The position numbers and the translations under genes were made by a program. Below are positions 42,547 through 50,731 of a stretch of 64,000 nt of DNA, piece after piece. Location of the stretch: positions 1 to 64,000 of the forward strand of contig CAYPAX010000011.1 of the NCBI GenBank assembly GCA_964408735.1, read 5' to 3'. Positions within the stretch are counted from its first letter, which is position 1. Every line of letters starts with the position of its first letter. This DNA is from UBA7887 sp964408735 (GTDB lineage Bacteria; Pseudomonadota; Alphaproteobacteria; UBA7887). A model generated the notes under the pieces. The model was not told the origin of the DNA and searched no databases. It saw only the letters and a list, made by a program, of their open reading frames with translations.

Positions 42547-43314
42547 ATGGACTTCACGACCTGCCACGCAGTGGTAACCGGCGGCGCATCGGGGCTTGGC
42601 GCTGCGACGGTAGCCCACATCGTCGCATCCGGCGGCAAGGTGACCGTGCTCGACCGCGATGGCGAGCTCGGCCCGGCCACCGCGGCAAAATTCGGCGACA
42701 GCGCCCGCTTCAGCCAGCTGGATGTGACCGACGAGCAGGGCATGGTCGATGCCATCGCGGCCTCGGTGGAGGCGTTCGGCCCGCTGAGCCTGGCCGTGGC
42801 CTGCGCCGGCATCGGCACGCCGGGACGGGTCCTCAGCCGCAAAGGGCCGCTGCCGCTCGAGACCTATGCCAATGTCATCAACGTCAACCTGATCGGCACC
42901 TTCAATACGATGAAGGCCGCCGCCGACGCGATGCAGTCGAACGAGCCCGACGAGGACGGCTCGCGCGGCGTGGTGGTCTGCACCTCGTCTGTCGCCGCCT
43001 ATGAAGGCCAGGTCGGCCAGGCAGCCTATGCCTCGTCCAAGGGCGGCATCGTCGGCCTGACGATTTCCGCGGCCCGCGATCTGGCGCAGTTTGGCATCCG
43101 TGTGATGACCATCGCGCCGGGGTTGTTCCTGACACCGCTGATGGCGGGCCTGCCCGAGGACGTCCAGGCCTCGCTGGCCGCCGCGACGCCCTTTCCGCAG
43201 CGCCTCGGAACGGCCGAGGAGTTCGCCAGCCTGGTCGGCACCATCTTCGAGAACAACATGCTCAACGGCGAAACCATCCGCCTCGACGGTGCCGTGAGAC
43301 TGGCCGCACGCTGA
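42547..43314 (+). CDS. SDR family dehydrogenase, 3-hydroxyacyl-CoA dehydrogenase type II-like
   Basis: A 255-residue short-chain dehydrogenase. The cofactor motif TGGASGLGAAT is at ~11-21, the Asp-x-Asp after strand 2 (VLDRDG) indicates NAD preference, and CAGIG is the structural motif. The catalytic Ser-Tyr-Lys are in TSSVAAYEGQ and AAYASSKGG. The long insertion at ~95-145, with KGPLPLETYANVINVN, resembles 17-beta-HSD10/HADH2 enzymes that oxidise 3-hydroxyacyl-CoA. It starts 28 bases after nadK; a shared transcript is likely. Confidence 0.87.
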   Translation: MDFTTCHAVVTGGASGLGAATVAHIVASGGKVTVLDRDGELGPATAAKFGDSARFSQLDVTDEQGMVDAIAASVEAFGPLSLAVACAGIGTPGRVLSRKGPLPLETYANVINVNLIGTFNTMKAAADAMQSNEPDEDGSRGVVVCTSSVAAYEGQVGQAAYASSKGGIVGLTISAARDLAQFGIRVMTIAPGLFLTPLMAGLPEDVQASLAAATPFPQRLGTAEEFASLVGTIFENNMLNGETIRLDGAVRLAAR

Positions 43315-43324
43315 GGCGAGGCCG

Positions 43325-44452
43325 TCAGGCGTAAGCCGCGAGGCGGACGGGCTGGCGTCTGGCGCCCCAATTGCCGGCGCGCTCTTCGAAGACGCCGGCG
43401 CAGGCGGCACCGCATCTCGCGCAATTCGCGTCCGGAGTGAGTTTCCAGTCGGACAGCACATACCAGTCGCGACCAATCAACATCTCGCCGCAGCCGTGGC
43501 AATAGGTGCTGTCCGCCTGCCGATCGTGCACATTGCCGACATAGGCGTAGCGCACGCCGTTCTTCATGGCGATGCGCCGCGCACGCCGCAACGTGCCAGG
43601 CGGCGTCCGCGCATGCTCGCGCATCTTCCAGTCGGGATGAAAGGCCGAAAAATGCATGGGCACGTCCGGGCCGAGCTGTTCGACGACCCATTGCGTCATG
43701 CGTTCAAGCTCGTCATTCGAGTCGTTCTCGCCCGGGATAAGCAGCGTAGTGAGCTCGAACCAGACATCCGTCTCGTGCCTCAGGTACTGCAAGGTCTCCA
43801 GGACCGGGGCCAGCGCGCCGCCGCAGATCTTGCGGTAGAATTCCTCGCTGAACGCCTTGAGATCGATATTGGCAGCGTCGATCTGGCGGAACAGCTCGGC
43901 GCGCGGCTCGGCGCACACGTAGCCAGCGCTGACCGCGACCGTCCTGATACCCGCAGCGCGACACGCGGCTGCCGTATCGACGGCATATTCGAGAAAGATT
44001 ACCGGGTCGTTGTAGGTGAAGGCGACGCTGCGACAGCCGAGCGCCCCGGCGGCACGCGCGATGGTCTGCGGCGGCGCTGCGTCGGCCAAGGTATCTATAT
44101 CCCGCGACTTGCTGATGTCCCAGTTCTGACAGAACTTGCAGGTCAGGTTGCAGCCCGCCGTGCCGAAGGATAGCACGGGCGTGCCCGGCAGAAAGTGGTT
44201 GAGCGGCTTCTTCTCGATGGGATCGACGCAATAGCCGCTGGAGCGGCCGTAGGTGGTCAGCCGCATGCGATCGCCCTGGCGCGCGCGCACGAAGCACAAG
44301 CCGCGCTGACCATCGCGCAGGCGACAGAGACGCGGGCAAAGATCGCATTGGATGCGTCCGTCCTCGAGGGCGTGCCAGTAGCGGCCCTCTGTGCCGGCGC
44401 CTGGCGCCGCGCTAAGCTGGAAGACGCGATCCCCAATACCCATGTGTGGCAC
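43325..44452 (-). CDS. amrS: AmmeMemoRadiSam system radical SAM enzyme (AmrS)
   Basis: A 375-residue radical SAM enzyme. A first Cys-rich motif CDLCPRLCRLRDGQRGLC near residue 36 precedes the radical SAM cluster motif C-x3-C-x2-C as CNLTCKFC near residue 100. A late pair of Cys pairs, CHGCGE and CARCGAAC, probably binds zinc or another cluster. SNDELERMTQWVVE and HFSAFHPDWKM are typical of this family. It is divergent from amrB and convergent with the SDR gene. The system's substrate is not established. The start (44452) is uncertain because it lies inside an inverted repeat. Confidence 0.88.
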   Translation of the reverse strand: MPHMGIGDRVFQLSAAPGAGTEGRYWHALEDGRIQCDLCPRLCRLRDGQRGLCFVRARQGDRMRLTTYGRSSGYCVDPIEKKPLNHFLPGTPVLSFGTAGCNLTCKFCQNWDISKSRDIDTLADAAPPQTIARAAGALGCRSVAFTYNDPVIFLEYAVDTAAACRAAGIRTVAVSAGYVCAEPRAELFRQIDAANIDLKAFSEEFYRKICGGALAPVLETLQYLRHETDVWFELTTLLIPGENDSNDELERMTQWVVEQLGPDVPMHFSAFHPDWKMREHARTPPGTLRRARRIAMKNGVRYAYVGNVHDRQADSTYCHGCGEMLIGRDWYVLSDWKLTPDANCARCGAACAGVFEERAGNWGARRQPVRLAAYA

Positions 44453-44457
44453 ATGGG
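44439..44457. promoter_or_regulatory. perfect inverted repeat at the amrS/amrB divergent junction
   Basis: CCCATGTG-TGG-CACATGGG: 8-bp arms with a 3-bp spacer. It covers the presumed amrS start codon and lies ~43 bp upstream of the amrB start. In a divergent gap this short, such a dyad could be an operator serving both directions, or it could mean that amrS starts further downstream. Confidence 0.4.
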
Positions 44458-44499
44458 AACGGCAGCCGCCTCATGCAACGCAGCGCGGGAGGACATGAC

Positions 44500-45312
44500 A
44501 TGGCTAGCGCGGCGACCACCACGATCAGCGAACCGGCCGTGGCGGGGCTATTCTACCCCGACGATGCCGATACGCTGCGCCGAGACCTGAGCGCTTACCT
44601 CGAGCAAGCCCTTAAGACCGTGACCGCGTCCGAAGCCCTGCCGAAGGCGGTCATCGCGCCCCATGCGGGCTACGTCTATTCCGGGCCGATCGCGGCCAGC
44701 GCCTATGCGCGCCTGCTTACTACCGCAGCAGGGATCGGCCGCGTGGTGCTGCTCGGCCCCGCGCATCGACTGGCATTCACGGGGTTGGCGTTGCCGCAGG
44801 CCGACGCCTTGCGCACGCCGCTCGGCACCGTGCCCCTCGACGCTGAGGGCGTGGCGCGGCTCGCGCGCTTGCCGCAAGTTCGCGTCTCGGCGGCAGCCCA
44901 TGAGGGCGAGCACAGTCTCGAAGTGCAACTACCGTTTCTGCAAACCGTGCTGGGGCCCTTCTCGATCATACCCCTGCTCGTCGGCAACGCCGGCGCCGGC
45001 GACGTCGCCGAGGTGCTGGAGGCCGTATGGGGCGGCGGCGAGACGCTGATCGTCGTCAGCACCGACCTCAGCCATTACCGGGACTACCGCACGGCACAGC
45101 AGAGGGATGCGGCGACTACTGCCGCCATCGAGCGCCTCGACGAGCGCGGCATCGGCCCGCATGATGCGTGCGGTTGGCTGCCGCTATCCGGCCTCTTGAC
45201 CGCCGCGCGCCGGCACGGTCTCGCGGCGCGAGTGTTGGACGTACGCAATTCGGGCGATACGGCGGGTACGCTTGAGCGCGTCGTCGGCTATGGCGCCTAT
45301 GTCCTGCGCTGA
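44500..45312 (+). CDS. amrB: AmmeMemoRadiSam system protein B (Memo family)
   Basis: A 270-residue Memo-family protein. It begins ISEPAVAGLFYPDDADTLRRDL; then VIAPHAGYVYSGPIAASAY and LLGPAHRLAFTGLAL carry the conserved His residues. EGEHSLEVQLPFLQ and VVSTDLSHYRDY give further metal or active-site residues, and the protein ends RVVGYGAYVLR. Human MEMO1 is the eukaryotic relative. ATG at 44500 is preferred (GGGAGG 7 bases upstream). It overlaps amrA by 14 bases. Confidence 0.92.
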   Translation: MASAATTTISEPAVAGLFYPDDADTLRRDLSAYLEQALKTVTASEALPKAVIAPHAGYVYSGPIAASAYARLLTTAAGIGRVVLLGPAHRLAFTGLALPQADALRTPLGTVPLDAEGVARLARLPQVRVSAAAHEGEHSLEVQLPFLQTVLGPFSIIPLLVGNAGAGDVAEVLEAVWGGGETLIVVSTDLSHYRDYRTAQQRDAATTAAIERLDERGIGPHDACGWLPLSGLLTAARRHGLAARVLDVRNSGDTAGTLERVVGYGAYVLR

Positions 45313-45877
45313 GCATTTGCGCGCGAAGCTGGCGCCGCACGCCACCACGCTGCACGATATCGCGCGCCAGGCCATCGCGCTCGGGCCTACCGTCCACGGC
45401 ATTTCTGAGGCGCGGCGGCGCAGTTGCTCGACGGCGCTCAAGGAACCCAGAGCGAGCTTCGTAACCTTGCGTCACCGCAGCGCCCTGCGCGGCTGCGTCG
45501 GGTCGGCCGACGCGATCAGACAGCTAGCCGACGATGTCGCCTGCAATGCCGTCCGTGCCGCATATTGCGATACGCGGTTTCAACCGCTCGCGCCGTCCGA
45601 GTTCGCCGAGTTGCGCATCGAGATCGCAGTGTTGACCGCGCTCGAGCCGATCCCCTTCGCCGACGAGGCCGCGCTCACGGCAAGGCTCGTGCCGGGGCGC
45701 GACGGGCTGTGCTTGCGATGCGACGAGCGGCGCGCGCTGTTCCTGCCGCAAGTCTGGCGCAGCCTACCCGACAGCCGAGCGTTTCTCGACTGCCTCAAAG
45801 ATAAGGCCGGCTTGCCGCCGCAGCCGCTGGCGCCAGTCGTTCGGGCCTATCGCTTCGAGGTCGCCGAATTCGTCTGA
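45299..45877 (+). CDS. amrA: AmmeMemoRadiSam system protein A (AMMECR1 family)
   Basis: A 192-residue AMMECR1-domain protein. Family features are RASFVTLRHRSALRGCVGS (the LRGC-x-G motif near residue 55), the AAYCDTRFQPLAPSEF segment, and LVPGRDGLCLRCDERRALFLPQVW. AMMECR1 domains are often fused to or adjacent to Memo and the radical SAM enzyme. All three parts are present here in ~2.5 kb. The ATG at 45299 overlaps the end of amrB; ATG at 45272 is possible. Confidence 0.92.
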   Translation: MSCAEHLRAKLAPHATTLHDIARQAIALGPTVHGISEARRRSCSTALKEPRASFVTLRHRSALRGCVGSADAIRQLADDVACNAVRAAYCDTRFQPLAPSEFAELRIEIAVLTALEPIPFADEAALTARLVPGRDGLCLRCDERRALFLPQVWRSLPDSRAFLDCLKDKAGLPPQPLAPVVRAYRFEVAEFV

Positions 45878-45884
45878 TGGAAAT

Positions 45885-45960
<76 letters not shown>

Positions 45961-46051
45961 GGCCTTGGAATGCCCCGGTTCGGGGCGAGGCGGTTATAGA
46001 GAATGCGGTCGCGGCTGTCCAGGGTTTGACGGCTCTCGACATGGCATTTCC

Positions 46052-46270
46052 TCAATATTCGTCATCGTCTTCCTCGCCCAAGCCCGGGGCGCGGCCGGGA
46101 ATGGCATAATTGCCTTTGAGCCAACGCCCGAGATCCACGTCGCGACAGCGCTGAGAGCAGAATGGGTGCTGCGCGGCGGCGGCTGGTTGACCGCACACAG
46201 GGCATGGCCGCCCCCTGCCGCGGGCCCGGCCTTCGACCGTTGCGGGTTTGTGACCTGGCTTATCGCTCAT
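46052..46270 (-). CDS. yacG: YacG-like zinc-binding DNA gyrase inhibitor
   Basis: A 72-residue protein with the YacG zinc finger CPVCG near residue 23 and FCSQRCRDVDLGRWL near 38, giving four Cys ligands. An acidic tail (EEDDDEY) completes the family pattern. In E. coli YacG binds gyrase B and blocks DNA binding. ATG at 46270 overlaps the stop of the RNase G-like gene by 4 bases. This is the last gene of the murA-yacG run. Confidence 0.92.
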   Translation of the reverse strand: MSDKPGHKPATVEGRARGRGRPCPVCGQPAAAAQHPFCSQRCRDVDLGRWLKGNYAIPGRAPGLGEEDDDEY

Positions 46271-47589
46271 TGGCTTATCACCTCGAACTGCTCGCGCTCG
46301 CCATTGATATTGTCTTCGATGGTCACTGCTGCGGCTACAGCGCGTTTCAATGCCTCGAAAGAGTCATGCAGCTCACCCTCGAACAGCGCCGCGACGTCAG
46401 GCGCCGCGCGCACGACCAAAGGCCGTCCGGGGCGTGTCGCTGCTTCCCGGTGAGCAGCACGCAGCACCGCCGCAGCGATCATCCGCCGGCTTGGCAGGTG
46501 CCCAAGCCCAGCGCAATGCGCGCAGGGCTCGCTCAACACGTCCGGCAGGCTGGCGCGCACGCGCTTGCGGGTCAGCTCGACGACACCGAAGCGCGATATC
46601 GGCGCGAGGTGCACGGGCAAAGGATCGGCCGCCACCGCTCCCATAAGAGCCTCGGTCACGCTCTGCCGTGCCGCGTCACTGGCCATGGCAATCAAATCGA
46701 CGGCAACGAGCCCGGCGATGTTGCGCAACACGAGCTGACGCGCGATCTCCGTCACCGCTTCCAGATTCGTTGCAAGCGCAAGGTCCCCGCCTCGGCCCTC
46801 GCTGTTCTCGCCGCTATCCACATCGATGGCACAAAGCGCGCGGGTCTGCTCGATGGTCAAGCGACCGCCGGACGGCAGGCGAACCTCTGACCCTGAGAGA
46901 GCTTCAATGTCCGCTTCGATGCCATGGGCTTGAAACAGGGTCTGGGGACCGGCATGCAGTTGCGCCTCGCCGGCAAGCAGCGCCCGGTCATCGACGACCA
47001 CCTCCCCGGCATCGACCAGCGCGCGCTCCGCCGCGCCAGGGCCTCGGGCGAGCAGAGCGGGCGGCTTTGCCGTCTCTGCCTCGGCTGCAAGACTCCGCCA
47101 GCGCGTGGCCAAAGCAGTAACGGTGTCCGCCGCAAACTCGCCGTCAACGACCAACCCACCGGGCACATCCTCCATGGCCGCCTCGCCCCGCTCGGCAAGG
47201 CCACGGCGTTCAGCGCGATTGCCGGTCTGTCCTGCCACGCGCACACCGCTGGATGCGGGCTGATACGTTACGCCACCGGCGCTCAGGACCGGCTTTGCCG
47301 TAAGCCTGGCAGCTTTTTCGGCATAGGCATCCTTGACGACCTGCACGATCAACGCCTGGCCCTCGTGCAGCGGCATGTCCGCAATCGGCAGATAGCCTGG
47401 CCGCGCTAGGCCGCAGGCCACGAAAGCCGCCTCGATCTTCGGCAACACCCGGGTGACGCGGCCAAGGCGGATATCGCCTATGTGACTACGCGCCGCATCG
47501 TATTCGACCTCATAGCTTTGCAGCCGGCCATCGACGAGAACGGCTATGCGGGTCTCGCCGCCGCCACGGCTGATCAAGGTGCGGCGCAC
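46267..47589 (-). CDS. rng: RNase E/G family ribonuclease
   Basis: A 440-residue RNase E/G protein. The S1 region is early (GDIRLGRVTRVLPKIEAAFV). The catalytic Mg-binding Asp residues are in CAIDVDSG and LVAVDLIAM. A C-terminal CAHC provides the zinc-link Cys pair (EPCAHCAGLGHLP). At this length and without a long C-terminal scaffold it is RNase G-like. It would process rRNA and decay mRNA. It is 3 bases from maf and overlaps yacG. Confidence 0.9.
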   Translation of the reverse strand: MRRTLISRGGGETRIAVLVDGRLQSYEVEYDAARSHIGDIRLGRVTRVLPKIEAAFVACGLARPGYLPIADMPLHEGQALIVQVVKDAYAEKAARLTAKPVLSAGGVTYQPASSGVRVAGQTGNRAERRGLAERGEAAMEDVPGGLVVDGEFAADTVTALATRWRSLAAEAETAKPPALLARGPGAAERALVDAGEVVVDDRALLAGEAQLHAGPQTLFQAHGIEADIEALSGSEVRLPSGGRLTIEQTRALCAIDVDSGENSEGRGGDLALATNLEAVTEIARQLVLRNIAGLVAVDLIAMASDAARQSVTEALMGAVAADPLPVHLAPISRFGVVELTRKRVRASLPDVLSEPCAHCAGLGHLPSRRMIAAAVLRAAHREAATRPGRPLVVRAAPDVAALFEGELHDSFEALKRAVAAAVTIEDNINGEREQFEVISQ

Positions 47590-47592
47590 GGC

Positions 47593-48204
47593 TCAGCCCT
47601 CGCCTGCGGGCAAACCATCGACCGGATAGCCGAGGCCCCCGAGCAGCGCGCGGGTTTCGTAGAGCGGCAGGCCGATGACGTTCGAGCTGGAGCCGTCTAT
47701 GGCAATGACGAAGGCGCCGGCAAGGCCCTGAATGGCATAGCCGCCCGCCTTGCCGCGCCACTCGTCGCTGGCCAGATAGATCGCGATGTCAGCGTCGCTG
47801 AGGGATTTGAAGCGCACCCGGGTCAGCACCAGGCGCGTTGACGAGCGCCCATCGGGTGCGATGGCCGAGACGGCGGTATAGACCCGGTGGCGGCGACCGG
47901 AGAGCAGACGCAACGTGGCGCGGGCAGCATCGGTGTCGGCAGGCTTGGGCAGGATGCGCCGGCCGCAGGCGACGACCGTATCGCCGCCAAGCACAAAGGC
48001 GCCGGCATGGCGCGGCGCCACCGCCGCAGCCTTGGCCGCAGCGAGGCGACGGGCGAGGTCGCGCGGCAGCTCTTTCGCAAGCGGCGCTTCGTCGATATCG
48101 GCAGGGTCGAGCGTGTCAGGCGCAAGCCCTATCCGCGCCAGCAAATCACGGCGGCGCGGCGAGGCCGAGGCAAGCACCAGAGGCGGTGCGGCAGTCCGGC
48201 TCAC
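47593..48204 (-). CDS. maf: Maf-like nucleotide pyrophosphatase
   Basis: A 203-residue Maf protein: LVLASASPRRRDLLARIG at the N-terminus, LGGDTVVACGRRILPKP in the middle and AGGYAIQGLAGAFVIAIDGSSSNVIGLPLYE near the end. These are the family's active-site and fold signatures. Maf proteins hydrolyse non-canonical or modified NTPs. It overlaps infA by 4 bases and is followed by rng. Confidence 0.93.
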   Translation of the reverse strand: MSRTAAPPLVLASASPRRRDLLARIGLAPDTLDPADIDEAPLAKELPRDLARRLAAAKAAAVAPRHAGAFVLGGDTVVACGRRILPKPADTDAARATLRLLSGRRHRVYTAVSAIAPDGRSSTRLVLTRVRFKSLSDADIAIYLASDEWRGKAGGYAIQGLAGAFVIAIDGSSSNVIGLPLYETRALLGGLGYPVDGLPAGEG

Positions 48205-48419
48205 TTATGGCGGAAAGTGATGCGGCCCTTGGTCAGGTCGTACGGTGTCATCTCAACCGTGACCCGGTCGCCCGCAAGCACGCGAATGCGATTCTTGCGC
48301 ATGCGCCCAGAGGTATGGGCCAGGATCTCGTGGTCGTTCTCCAAGACCACGCGGAACATGGCGTTAGGAAGGATTTCCTTCACCACGCCCTGAAACTCGA
48401 TCATTTCTTCTTTCGGCAT
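48201..48419 (-). CDS. infA: translation initiation factor IF-1
   Basis: A 72-residue OB-fold protein. It begins MPKEEMIEFQGVVKEILPNA and contains FRVVLENDHEILAHTSGRMRK, IRVLAGDRVTVEMTPYDLTKG and RITFRHK, the near-invariant IF-1 sequence. IF-1 binds the 30S A site. ATG at 48419 lies just after CAGGGGGAT; an upstream in-frame start adds six residues not seen in the family. It overlaps maf by 4 bases. Confidence 0.97.
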   Translation of the reverse strand: MPKEEMIEFQGVVKEILPNAMFRVVLENDHEILAHTSGRMRKNRIRVLAGDRVTVEMTPYDLTKGRITFRHK

Positions 48420-48510
48420 CGATCCCCCTGGGTTCAACTGGGCCGCCTCGCGGCCGCTAGAAAATGGTCCGAGGCCGGCAATCGGTCAACCGTTGTTTCG
48501 CTCTCTCCGC

Positions 48511-48960
48511 TCATATTGGCCGGGCAGCACGCACGAAACGACCTTTCAGGCGCTCCATCAGGCCATCGCGCACCAGGCGATACGCATTCAGCCGCGTCTC
48601 CCGGTTGCCTTCCGTCAACGAAGGATCGAAGGTATTCCAGAACTCGACCTCGCAGGCCATGGTCCGCGTCAGCTCTACCGCAGCGTGCTGCGCTTCCGGC
48701 GACAGCGAGATGATGACGTCGAACGAGGTGTCCTCCAGGTCGTCGAAGGTCTTCGATTTGTGCTGCGAGACATCGATGCCGAGCTCGTCCATCACCTCGA
48801 TCATGAAGCCGTCCGGGTCGCCTGCCCGCACGCCTGTGGAATCGACATAGATGGACTTGCCGAAGAGATATTTCGTAATCGCCTCCGCCATCGGCGAACG
48901 AAGCGAATTGTTGGTGCAGCAAAACAGCACGCTGCCCGGATTTTCAGGGCCAGCCATCAA
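48511..48960 (-). CDS. low-molecular-weight phosphotyrosine phosphatase-like protein
   Basis: A 149-residue LMW-PTP/arsenate-reductase-fold protein. The P-loop reads LFCCTNNSLRSPMAEA: the Cys-x5-Arg core is kept (Cys15, Arg21), but the usual GN-x-CRS spacing residues differ. A general-acid Asp is plausible in NTFDPSL. It is a constant member of the hisD-UPF0262-infA neighbourhood in Alphaproteobacteria, and its physiological substrate is not known. It overlaps UPF0262 by 4 bases. Confidence 0.85.
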   Translation of the reverse strand: MMAGPENPGSVLFCCTNNSLRSPMAEAITKYLFGKSIYVDSTGVRAGDPDGFMIEVMDELGIDVSQHKSKTFDDLEDTSFDVIISLSPEAQHAAVELTRTMACEVEFWNTFDPSLTEGNRETRLNAYRLVRDGLMERLKGRFVRAARPI

Positions 48961-49436
48961 TGACGCAGATGCAGGACGCAGAACAGGGTGAAGAGGCGCC
49001 GCGAGGTGTCGAAATCAATATCGATCTTGCCGTCGAGGCGCTCGCGCAACAGGGTCGAGCCTTCGTCGTGCAGGCCCCGCCGGCCCATATCCAAGGCCTC
49101 GATACGCGACGGCGCGGCGTTCCTGATGGCATCGAAATAGCTCTCGCAGACCGTAAAATAGTCGCGCACGATGCGGCGCAAGGATGTCGTCGCCAGACCG
49201 ATCGTGACCAGCTCGGCCTCGTCGTCGGCTGCGCGTATCTCGAAGATCAGGCGGCTTTCCTGGATCGACAGGTGCAAGGCATAAGGGCCGGCCGGCACAC
49301 CGATCGGCGAGAAGCTGTTGGCTTCGAGCAAGTCGAATATCGCCACCTCGCGCTCGTGGTCGATCTCTGGATTCCAGCGTACGACGCTGCCCTCGTCGAG
49401 GGTGACGGCGACCAGGCGTTGGCTGTCCTCGCTCAC
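48957..49436 (-). CDS. UPF0262 family protein
   Basis: A 159-residue protein of the alphaproteobacterial UPF0262 family. Typical stretches are NPEIDHEREVAIFDLLE, NSFSPIGVPAGPYALHLS, RIVRDYFTVCESYFDAIR and DFDTSRRLFTLFCVLHLRH. The function is unknown. It sits between hisD and the phosphatase with 4-base overlaps on both sides. Confidence 0.9.
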   Translation of the reverse strand: MSEDSQRLVAVTLDEGSVVRWNPEIDHEREVAIFDLLEANSFSPIGVPAGPYALHLSIQESRLIFEIRAADDEAELVTIGLATTSLRRIVRDYFTVCESYFDAIRNAAPSRIEALDMGRRGLHDEGSTLLRERLDGKIDIDFDTSRRLFTLFCVLHLRH

Positions 49437-50731
49437 CTCGGGTCGGCCAGGCGAACCGCGATCGAGCGCGCGTGGGCATCGAGCCCCTCGGCTTCGGCCA
49501 AGGCACGGGCAGCGGGCGCCAGCGCGGCAACGCTCGTGGCATCGCAGCGCACGATACTGGAGCGCTTGACGAAGTCGAGCACCGACAGCCCCGACGAGAA
49601 GCGCGCGCTGCGCGCCGTCGGCAGCACGTGATTGGGGCCGGCGACATAATCGCTGACCGCCTCGGGCGTATAGCGCCCGAGGAAGATCGCGCCAGCGTGT
49701 CGCACCTCGGCGGCAAGCACATCCGGATCGGCCACGGCCAGCTCCAAATGCTCAGGCGCCACCCTGTCTATCAGTGGCGGAGTGTCGGCCAGGTCGGGCA
49801 CCAGGATGACCAAGCCATGGTCGCGCCAGCTCGCCCCTGCAATCTCGGCGCGGGGCAAAGCCGCAAGCTCTTGCGCCACAGCAGCTTCGACGCGGTCGGC
49901 GAATGCCGCATCGTCGGTCATCAAGATCGACTGCGACGCGGTGTCATGCTCAGCCTGGGCCAGCAGATCGAGGGCGATCCAGCGCGGGTCGTTGTCGGCA
50001 TCGGCGACCACCAGCACTTCGGACGGCCCGGCGATCAGATCGATGCCGACGGTGCCGAAAACCTGGCGCTTGGCAGCCGCGACATAGGCGTTGCCCGGCC
50101 CCACCACCTTGTCCACGGGTGCGATGCTCTCGGTGCCGTAGGTCAGGGCCGCGATCGCCTGGGCACCACCGACGCGGTAGATCTCTTCGATGCCGGAGGC
50201 CGAGGCGGCCGCCAGCACCAGCGGGTTGATCTTGCCATCCGGCGTTGGCGTTACCATCGCCAGGCGCTCGACGCCCGCAACCATCGCCGGCAGCGCGTTC
50301 ATCAGCACGGAACTGGGATAGGCCGCCGTGCCCCCGGGCACATACAGACCGACCGCGGCCAGGGGCCGCCAGCGGGCGCCAAGCTCGACACCGGTGTCAT
50401 CTCGATAGGCGAGATCGTCAGGCATCTGATGGCGGTGATAGGCCGAAATGCGCTCACGCGCGGTCTCCAACGCCGCCAGCAGCTCGCTGCTGATCTCGGC
50501 TCGCGCCGCTGCGATCTCGTCGGCGCCGATGCGCAGGCTCGTCGCGTCCAGGCTCAGGCGATCGAAGCGCTCGGTGTAGTCGAACAGCGCCGCATCGCCT
50601 CGCCGACGGACATCGGCGATGATATTGGCGACAACCTCACCGACATCGGCCGCCGTCTCGCGCTTCTCCGACAGCGCCTGGGCGAAGGCGGCTACGAAAC
50701 CCGCGTCCCGCGTATCAAGCCGCCGCGCCAT
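49433..50731 (-). CDS. hisD: histidinol dehydrogenase
   Basis: A 432-residue HisD. Markers are GLYVPGGTAAYPSSVLMNALPA, YRVGGAQAIAALTYGTESI, VDKVVGPGNAYVAAAKRQVFG and IDLIAGPSEVLVVAD. Zinc-ligand Gln/His are in LLAQAEHDTASQS, and the late catalytic Glu-His are in RVAPEHLELA. It catalyses the last two steps of histidine synthesis. It overlaps hisG by 17 bases. No other his genes are in the window. Confidence 0.96.
   Translation of the reverse strand: MARRLDTRDAGFVAAFAQALSEKRETAADVGEVVANIIADVRRRGDAALFDYTERFDRLSLDATSLRIGADEIAAARAEISSELLAALETARERISAYHRHQMPDDLAYRDDTGVELGARWRPLAAVGLYVPGGTAAYPSSVLMNALPAMVAGVERLAMVTPTPDGKINPLVLAAASASGIEEIYRVGGAQAIAALTYGTESIAPVDKVVGPGNAYVAAAKRQVFGTVGIDLIAGPSEVLVVADADNDPRWIALDLLAQAEHDTASQSILMTDDAAFADRVEAAVAQELAALPRAEIAGASWRDHGLVILVPDLADTPPLIDRVAPEHLELAVADPDVLAAEVRHAGAIFLGRYTPEAVSDYVAGPNHVLPTARSARFSSGLSVLDFVKRSSIVRCDATSVAALAPAARALAEAEGLDAHARSIAVRLADPR

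Noticed and set aside
45272..45298. Earlier ATG for amrA
   Set aside because: It would overlap amrB by 41 bases. The start at 45299 gives the usual length; the earlier one is kept only as an alternative.
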